NCBI RefSeq assembly: GCF_040802235.1
Contig: NC_133158.1
Coordinates: 16,208,001-16,272,000, forward strand
Source of the DNA: Manis javanica
Lineage: Eukaryota > Chordata > Mammalia > Pholidota > Manidae
Length of the DNA: 64,000 nucleotides
Reading direction: 5' to 3'
Shown here: piece after piece, positions 60,801 through 64,000 of the stretch
Layout: every line of letters starts with the position of its first letter
How positions within the stretch are numbered: the first letter of the stretch is position 1
The notes under the pieces: model-generated
Told to the model about the DNA's origin: nothing
What the model saw: only the letters and a program-made list of their open reading frames with translations
Databases searched by the model: none
Translations under genes and position numbers: made by a program

Positions 60801-60818
60801 GGCGTTGAACCAACTCAT
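36754..60818 (-). CDS. TMF1: TMF1, TATA element modulatory factor / ARA160, Golgi coiled-coil protein (complete)
   Basis: TMF1 is a long coiled-coil golgin-type protein that binds Rab6 and helps retrograde Golgi traffic; it was first described as a TATA-element binding and androgen-receptor coactivator protein. Seventeen minus-strand exons join in frame to 1098 residues (human 1093): ATG at 60816-60818, TAA at 36754-36756. Residues 1-454 are acidic and Ser/Thr-rich. Residues from about 455 to 920 are almost continuous heptad coiled coil rich in Glu, Lys, Gln and Leu, covering the DNA-binding-type Pfam segment. Residues from about 980 to 1098 form the C-terminal TMF (Rab6-binding) coiled coil ending ELLRQRLS. 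Every exon junction is GT-AG and phase-consistent, with no stop or frameshift. Intron 14 carries a U2 retrocopy next to its donor, and intron 15 an L1. UBA3 lies upstream and EOGT downstream, all on the same strand. Confidence 0.97.
37633..37758 (-). CDS. TMF1: TMF1 exon 16 (residues 1010-1051)
   Basis: 126 bp, coding [20 protein letters not shown] and on to VPKLRTQLR. This is the conserved C-terminal TMF domain. Acceptor TCTCAG, donor AGA|GTAAGT. Confidence 0.95.
38724..39496 (-). mobile_element. 5'-truncated L1 (LINE-1) insertion, TMF1 intron 15
   Basis: The minus strand reads the C-terminal end of L1 ORF2 (39054-39425, containing [20 protein letters not shown]) followed by a long 3' UTR. 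The element is bounded by 13-bp duplications TCCAACTAGTCTT (38711-38723 and 39497-39509). It is in the same orientation as TMF1. ORF2 codons are largely intact, so it is younger than the other L1 pieces here. The 3' UTR resembles L1 tails I associate with pangolin genomes, an impression from memory. Confidence 0.9.
39663..39815 (-). CDS. TMF1: TMF1 exon 15 (residues 959-1009)
   Basis: 153 bp, coding [20 protein letters not shown] and on to REGEITHLQ. Acceptor CATAG, donor CAG|GTATTG. An L1 begins 153 bp into the downstream intron. Confidence 0.94.
40118..40305 (+). pseudogene. RNU2 pseudogene: U2 snRNA retrocopy (full-length, 188 nt) in TMF1 intron 14
   Basis: All 188 nt of U2 snRNA are present from the 5' ATCGCTTCTCGGCC to the 3' GGTGCACCC, with about five substitutions against remembered human U2. 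The branch-site recognition segment GTAGTA and the Sm-site region are unchanged. It is a retrocopy: identical 16-bp target-site duplications AAGAAATAAAGCATTA flank it (40103-40118 and 40339-40354), and an A-rich tail (40320-40338) follows. About 15 non-U2 bases (GCTCCAGGGGGGAAT) separate the U2 end from the tail, perhaps from a 3'-extended precursor. It lies antisense to TMF1. No proximal or distal sequence element was seen upstream, so transcription from its own promoter is unlikely. Confidence 0.95.
40356..40457 (-). CDS. TMF1: TMF1 exon 14 (residues 925-958)
   Basis: 102 bp, coding [20 protein letters not shown] and then [14 protein letters not shown], a Ser-rich break in the coiled coil. 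Acceptor CTTAAG; the donor CAG|GTAATG at 40355-40350 directly abuts the target-site duplication of a U2 retrocopy in the intron. Confidence 0.95.
41299..41391 (-). CDS. TMF1: TMF1 exon 13 (residues 894-924)
   Basis: 93 bp, coding [20 protein letters not shown] and on to EAMKEK. Acceptor CATTAG, donor AAG|GTACTC. Confidence 0.93.
41615..41684 (-). CDS. TMF1: TMF1 exon 12 (residues 870-893)
   Basis: 70 bp, coding [20 protein letters not shown] and then KKEK. Acceptor AATAG, donor AAG|GTATTT. Confidence 0.93.
42515..42707 (-). CDS. TMF1: TMF1 exon 11 (residues 806-869)
   Basis: 193 bp, coding [20 protein letters not shown] and on to LEDENN plus AG of a split Arg. Acceptor AATCAG, donor GTGCGC. 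Confidence 0.94.
42945..44345 (+). mobile_element. Old L1 (L1M-type) fragment, TMF1 intron 10
   Basis: Sequence typical of the L1 ORF2 3' region and 3' UTR on the plus strand, including an AACAAGAACATGAAAGGATG-like stretch and the tail with ATGATAAAATTGCATAGAAC and a short (CA)n. Diverged and stop-laden, about 1.4 kb, antisense to TMF1. Confidence 0.85.
45754..45910 (-). CDS. TMF1: TMF1 exon 10 (residues 754-805)
   Basis: 157 bp, coding [20 protein letters not shown] and on to KNLSERL. Acceptor ATTCAG, donor TTG|GTAACT. Confidence 0.94.
46567..46659 (-). CDS. TMF1: TMF1 exon 9 (residues 723-753)
   Basis: 93 bp, coding [20 protein letters not shown] and then [11 protein letters not shown]. 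Acceptor ATACAG, donor CAG|GTACTG. Confidence 0.93.
47100..48830 (+). mobile_element. Old L1 fragments, TMF1 intron 8
   Basis: Two or three plus-strand pieces of L1 ORF2 3' sequence. 47100-48030 is strongly diverged. 48050-48830 contains the recognisable GAACAAATGGTGCTGG motif and the passage around AAAGGATTTGAACATT. No intact frame. Confidence 0.7.
49273..49429 (-). CDS. TMF1: TMF1 exon 8 (residues 670-722)
   Basis: 157 bp, coding [20 protein letters not shown] and on to QQQETLAIQ, an Ala/Glu-rich coiled coil. Acceptor TTTAAG, donor CAA|GTGAGC. Confidence 0.93.
49710..49876 (-). CDS. TMF1: TMF1 exon 7 (residues 615-669)
   Basis: 167 bp, from [20 protein letters not shown] to AALDSAY plus AA of the next Lys. 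Coiled coil. Acceptor ATACAG, donor CAA|GTAAGA. Confidence 0.93.
50094..50236 (-). CDS. TMF1: TMF1 exon 6 (residues 567-614)
   Basis: 143 bp, coding [20 protein letters not shown] and on to [10 protein letters not shown]. Part of the segment described as the DNA-binding region. Acceptor GTCAG, donor CAG|GTGAAT. Confidence 0.94.
50340..50825 (-). mobile_element. Older L1 3' end, TMF1 intron 5
   Basis: The minus strand shows the L1 ORF2 C terminus ([20 protein letters not shown], about 50690-50800) and a 3' UTR beginning near 50340. It is more diverged than the L1 at 38.7 kb and ends near a (TA)n run at 50788-50803. Confidence 0.85.
51200..51440 (+). mobile_element. Probable L1 ORF2 3' fragment, TMF1 intron 5
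   Basis: Weakly L1-like plus-strand sequence around ATTCACATAATGGGCTTTAC, the usual 3' ORF2 region. Strongly diverged. Confidence 0.4.
52106..52211 (-). CDS. TMF1: TMF1 exon 5 (residues 532-566)
   Basis: 106 bp, coding [20 protein letters not shown] and on to RGLMEE. Acceptor AATTAG, donor AAG|GTGGGT. No stop-free frame around it is long, so it is recognised only by homology. Confidence 0.93.
52800..52975 (-). mobile_element. MIR, TMF1 intron 4
   Basis: Reverse MIR: TTTCATCCTCACAACCTTCC, ATGAGGGAGGCACTTTACTG and TTTGAACCCAGGTGTGTGAA. Confidence 0.8.
53703..53938 (+). mobile_element. MER20 (hAT-Charlie), TMF1 intron 4
   Basis: Begins CAATGGTTCCCAACCAGG and ends with AAGCTGAGAAATC, with GACATTTGACAATGTCTGGC and the AACACCCTACAATGTACAAG segment between. 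ATTAGAA flanks both ends (53696-53702 and 53939-53945), matching an 8-bp hAT target duplication with one base changed. Confidence 0.88.
54387..54513 (-). CDS. TMF1: TMF1 exon 4 (residues 489-531)
   Basis: 127 bp, from [20 protein letters not shown] to KERDAAKK. Coiled coil. Acceptor ATTTAG, donor AAG|GTAATG. Confidence 0.94.
55147..55250 (-). CDS. TMF1: TMF1 exon 3 (residues 455-488)
   Basis: 104 bp, beginning [20 protein letters not shown], where the long coiled coil starts. Acceptor ATCCAG, donor GTAAGT. Confidence 0.94.
55380..55830 (+). mobile_element. Old L1 ORF2 3' fragment, TMF1 intron 2
   Basis: Plus-strand sequence resembling the L1 ORF2 end (ACTTCTAGGTATACC, CATCTAGGAACTG contexts), diverged, no frame left. 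Confidence 0.6.
56992..58211 (-). CDS. TMF1: TMF1 exon 2 (residues 48-454)
   Basis: The largest exon (1220 bp) codes the low-complexity, Ser/Thr/Glu-rich N-terminal half, from [16 protein letters not shown] to SEKEDVCK. Acceptor CAAAG (58213-58212), donor AAG|GTAACT (56991). The conserved block [15 protein letters not shown] near the start and the block [18 protein letters not shown] in the middle match human TMF1 closely. Confidence 0.96.
58212..60110. other. TMF1 intron 1
   Basis: AT-rich, with a duplicated GGTAAAACTTTTT motif around a T(12) run at 59002-59032. No named repeat before the MIR at 60120. Confidence 0.5.
60120..60300 (+). mobile_element. MIR, TMF1 intron 1
   Basis: Forward MIR: GGAAGTTACTTAGCCTTTCT, GAGCCTCGTTTTCCTCTTCT and TGTAAAACATGGATAATAAT. 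Ends at the edge of the TMF1 CpG island. Confidence 0.8.
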
Positions 60819-61290
60819 TTCCCCGCCTCAGGCGGCAGTGCCGCGGCTGCACGGAGAGGGAAGGCCGGGGGCCAGGCCGACCGGCCTCAGGCCCGGGGAG
60901 GTGCGGCGGAACAGCCTCGCCCCCTTCTTCAGCCGGCGGGCCCCGTCAGCGAGTGGCCATGACCCCAACGGTCTCCCCCGACCCCGGACGCTTCCCTCAG
61001 CACTTCCCGCACAGCTGAGACAGGCGCGAACTGCGCGTGCGCTGGCTCCTTCCACGTACACAACCACCAAATCCGGGAGCCCAGAGTTCCGTCAAGAGAC
61101 GGAAGAACAGGAGGGGAACGTTGGCGTCACATCCGGGAGCCCAGGATTGCCATTAGTTACCGAGGAACGCGGAACCTTTCCTATTGACACGATTCCCGAT
61201 GTAGTGCGGGACCTCTCAGCCACCGGCGAAACCAGCCGCCTACAGAGACGGATTCCTCCGGAGGAACGAGTTCGTTCTGTGTGCGTTCCC
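60330..61290 (-). promoter_or_regulatory. TMF1: CpG-island promoter of TMF1
   Basis: A GC- and CpG-rich block overlaps TMF1 exon 1 and extends about 470 bp upstream of the ATG. It contains an NRF1-like element (TGCGCGTGCGC, 61033-61043) and two copies of ATCCGGGAGCCCAG (61071-61084 and 61131-61144). No TATA box is obvious. An open frame of over 300 codons crosses it on the plus strand but reads antisense through TMF1 exon 1 and has no recognisable homology. Confidence 0.8.
60677..60818 (-). CDS. TMF1: TMF1 exon 1 coding part (residues 1-47)
   Basis: 142 coding bp from [20 protein letters not shown] to YGEP plus the first base of a split Gly. Donor CCGG|GTGAGG at 60676-60671. The start sits in a GGGAAATGA context inside the CpG island, and the N terminus is identical to remembered human TMF1. 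Confidence 0.95.
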
Positions 61291-61299
61291 TTCTAGGAA

Positions 61300-63219
61300 A
61301 TAGCTCACGTATAAGAGCTGGAGCCTTGCCAACAGTAATTCAAAGTGAAGCTTGGATCTTGCATTTCTCTTAGCGTTTCTCAAATATTTAACCAGTTCTG
61401 CGGTAATTTGAGACTTAAGTCGGAACGCTGGGTTTGTATCTGCCTAAGAATACCAGACAAGGTGTAAAAGACTTGATCCAGCCCACTTGATGGAAGGCGT
61501 CTTCCCTGAGTTACAGGTCAGAACAAGCGCCTGGAAGGCATAATCTCCCACTCACAGACGGGTCCCCTCTAGAGTCAGTCAAACCCCGAGAAGCACCAAA
61601 ACTGTTACTCTGAATCAATGTGTACCAACCCTATTTAATATGCGGCTTTTCGGCATGCGCTCTTCAAACATTTGGCTGTATGAAGAAATCAAATTGGTGG
61701 CCTTCCTAATCTAGCCGCTAAATTTGATTTGACTTCAGTAAACTCAAAATTTTGTCAACAACTAAAAACCAAATTTCATACAAAAATCCAGATTTCCAGC
61801 TGACTTTGAAAAATAAAGATACCAACAGGGAACAGTCAGCTGGAGTGGTTGCCCCTTTTGACAATTTTCAATCCACAGATTCCATTAATCTTTTTAGATC
61901 CTCTAATTACAACTCCCTGATGTGGTTATTTCTACCTTATCTGCTAAGCCCCTTGTGTTTGAGTATTTTATTTTACTGCAAGGAAATATACCATGAAGGA
62001 ACTGTTTTTCTTTTTTAGAAAAAAATAATTAAACTCTGCCCTTGAGAAGTTGTCCAATAATTTTATATAACTTCAGCAAAATTTTGCATGTTGAAACTCT
62101 GACAATTTAGTAATCTATACAAGTACAAGTAGTACCAAATAACTCAGATAACTTCAAATTAGATAAGTAGCCTGAGAAAGAAGTTTGGGACAGACTGAGG
62201 TTGCAATCCCTGTTCCAAGACTTCTAGTTGTACAGCTCTGGGTAAATGACTTAAGATTTTCTAAAACCGTTCAGCTCTCAAATGGAGATATTCTCACCTT
62301 CTCACAAAGCTACTTTGAGAATTATTACAGCACCTGTATTAAGGTGGTACAAAACACTATTTCCTTTATGTTCAAAAATTTAAACTGACTCTAGCTTTTA
62401 AAAAGTAAAACAAATTTATCCCACATGATTCTATAATGAAATGTCAATAAGGAGTTAAAAGAATAATAAATGAAAAATTTAACCCAGTGAAATGTAATCA
62501 CAACGCTGTCATTCAGAGAGCTGCTAAGTCAAAATCAGAGTGAGAACATATGCTGTGTGTTCCCACTGAGCTAGGAAACTTGTTTTTCAGTACTTAATGC
62601 TTCATTTTACTTTTTGCTTTGGTCTTTTATAGGGAGAAAAAGGCATTTTAAGAGACCTTAATATAAAATGTAGTTATTAATAATAATTAGTAGTTAATAT
62701 GAAAATATAGTTATTCCATTTCATTACACTATTAGGTAATTAATAAATCAGTATTAAATTAAATTAAATCAAGTCAGTAGATATTTGTTGTGGCAAAAGT
62801 ATTAATTTAGGTGCTGTAAATATTTTTGGATTAGTAATTCTGCTGTATGTTTAAAAATTATTCCTACTACAGAACTACTTACTATCCTTAATATACATTT
62901 TCAGTGAGAGAAGTAGACAATATATGATTTTATTAATAAATAGTGTGAAAGCATCAGTGATAACTGTTTAAACATTAAATTCTTTTAAACATCCATGTTT
63001 TGGCTGTAATGTGCATATTGGCCTCTATGGCACTGCAAGTAAACACATGAAAATAGTTCCCATTTCCATGCACAGGTATTCAGCTATTACACCTTTTACA
63101 AATTATTATGGACCAGGTAACCTTTGCAATAATTAATATTATTTGGACAGCCACAATTAAATGAATATTAAAACGAGAAGTAGGTTATGTTCAATGTCAA
63201 GCTATGTCCTATGCTCTAG
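61300..63219. other. TMF1-UBA3 intergenic sequence
   Basis: About 2 kb between the TMF1 promoter and the presumed UBA3 poly(A) site. One probable MIR; the rest is AT-rich with TTAAT-type simple stretches at 62670-62770. Confidence 0.5.
62165..62370 (+). mobile_element. Probable MIR, TMF1-UBA3 intergenic
   Basis: Forward MIR-like: TCTGGGTAAATGACTTAAG, CAAATGGAGATATTCTCACC and GCTACTTTGAGAATTATTAC. Confidence 0.55.
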
Positions 63220-63645
63220 ATGTAGGTTGTAATATTTAATGTAATTTAAAACTTAATTTTCTTATTTTTTTTAAGAGGACATGTTTTGTATATGTGGGTG
63301 CTCAAGTGAAAACCAAGGAATGCATTCTTTGACCATATTTAACAAAATTTTGACCACACACAAAAGGATGTTTGCTCCCTCCTATAAAAGATGCAGTGTA
63401 CTTGCTCATAAGCTCTCTCTCCAGGCATCATTTCCCATGCCATTAATGAAAATGCTTACAAGCACCAGCCCCAGAATTCTGTCTTCAAGGAAAAGTTATA
63501 AAGCTAAAAAAGAGTGGCTCATTGTATTTAAGAAAAAGTCAAATTCCAGCAACACTAATGCTAAAAAGGACATCGATTGGATTTCTTAACTTCCACGAAG
63601 TATAGTATTTCCATGAGTTTTCTATTATGTGCAGATTTCTTTTCC
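63220..63645 (-). other. UBA3: UBA3 3' UTR with candidate poly(A) signal
   Basis: Sequence following the UBA3 stop on the minus strand. A minus-strand ATTAAA at 63235-63240 is a possible polyadenylation signal about 410 bp after the stop. A plus-strand open frame here (63281-63589) has no recognisable product. Confidence 0.4.
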
Positions 63646-63734
63646 TTAAGAAGTAAAATGAAGTTTGAACAGTACAGTCTGTGGTGTGGTCACATCAGCA
63701 ACTGCCAGTTCTTGCCCATCAACAAGTCCCAACT
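63646..63734 (-). CDS. UBA3: UBA3, NEDD8-activating enzyme E1 catalytic subunit, last coding exon (partial gene)
   Basis: UBA3 pairs with NAE1 to adenylate NEDD8 and pass it to UBE2M/UBE2F, starting cullin neddylation. The exon codes [20 protein letters not shown] and then LFKLHFTS, stop TAA at 63646-63648, which is the end of the C-terminal ubiquitin-fold domain that recruits the E2. It begins after an acceptor CTTAG at 63739-63735 with two bases of a split Glu codon. The rest of the gene lies beyond position 64000. The order TMF1-UBA3 on one strand matches human. Confidence 0.93.
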
Positions 63735-64000
63735 CTAAGATGAAAAAAAGCACAATTAACCAAAGCAAAAAAACTGTACAGAAGGGATAAGAATACATAC
63801 TTTCTATACAAACCACAGAGTATTATGGTCTAGATAAACATCAAAATGCAGTTCTATTTAACCAAGGCAATGTTACTTATTCCTTTTGAGATTTTCTTAA
63901 TGTTCTGCTGAAAGAGCAATTAATTCTATTATTATTTCTAAGGATATATTATTATGACAATATCATTATTTAAAGGCATTAAGAGGAAATCTAGAATAAA

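Noticed and set aside
60316-61296. A plus-strand open frame of 326 codons across the TMF1 promoter.
   Set aside because: It reads antisense through TMF1 exon 1 and its CpG island, with composition-driven length and no recognisable domain.
63281-63589. A plus-strand open frame of 102 codons.
   Set aside because: It lies antisense to the UBA3 3' UTR, with no recognisable domain or promoter.

Overview
The window is nuclear DNA of a placental mammal. The coding exons translate into close orthologues of vertebrate proteins, are split by GT-AG introns, and sit among MIR, L2, L1, MER20, hAT-Charlie, Tigger and LTR remnants. The L1 3' ends look laurasiatherian. I saw no Alu, B1/B2, CAN-SINE, Bov-type or equine SINE in 64 kb. 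One fairly fresh L1 plus no lineage SINEs would fit a pangolin, but that is a guess and not a call.

Three genes lie head-to-tail on the minus strand, the same order as on human 3p14.1 (EOGT - TMF1 - UBA3). (1) EOGT, the ER O-GlcNAc transferase for EGF repeats, occupies 6084-26071 as 11 coding exons (codons 1-384). Its last ~143 codons lie beyond position 1. Its CpG-island promoter is at about 28.56-29.68 kb. (2) TMF1, the Golgi coiled-coil protein TMF/ARA160, is complete at 36754-60818: 17 coding exons joining in frame to 1098 residues, with a CpG-island promoter at about 60.3-61.3 kb and a long AT-rich 3' UTR below 36754. (3) UBA3, the catalytic subunit of the NEDD8-activating enzyme, contributes only its last coding exon at 63646-63734.

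The rest is intronic and intergenic sequence with mostly old repeats. Notable points are a full-length U2 snRNA retrocopy (40118-40305) that landed at intron position +2 of a TMF1 5' splice site, antisense to the gene; an L1 with 13-bp target-site duplications (38711-39509); an MLT1-type LTR nested in an L2 element (4394-5016); an L1 tail nested in an old LTR (about 20.15-20.33 kb); a perfect 23-bp-arm hairpin (31413-31460); and AT-rich palindromes (9325-9419).

The three genes are housekeeping-type neighbours (secretory-pathway glycosylation, Golgi tethering, neddylation) and nothing in the sequence suggests a joint pathway. I found no CRISPR, operon or other prokaryotic feature, and no clearly new system. 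The U2 insertion is the most interesting observation. Exon limits were set by hand from reading frame and splice sites. Protein comparisons rest on remembered human sequences, not on a search.
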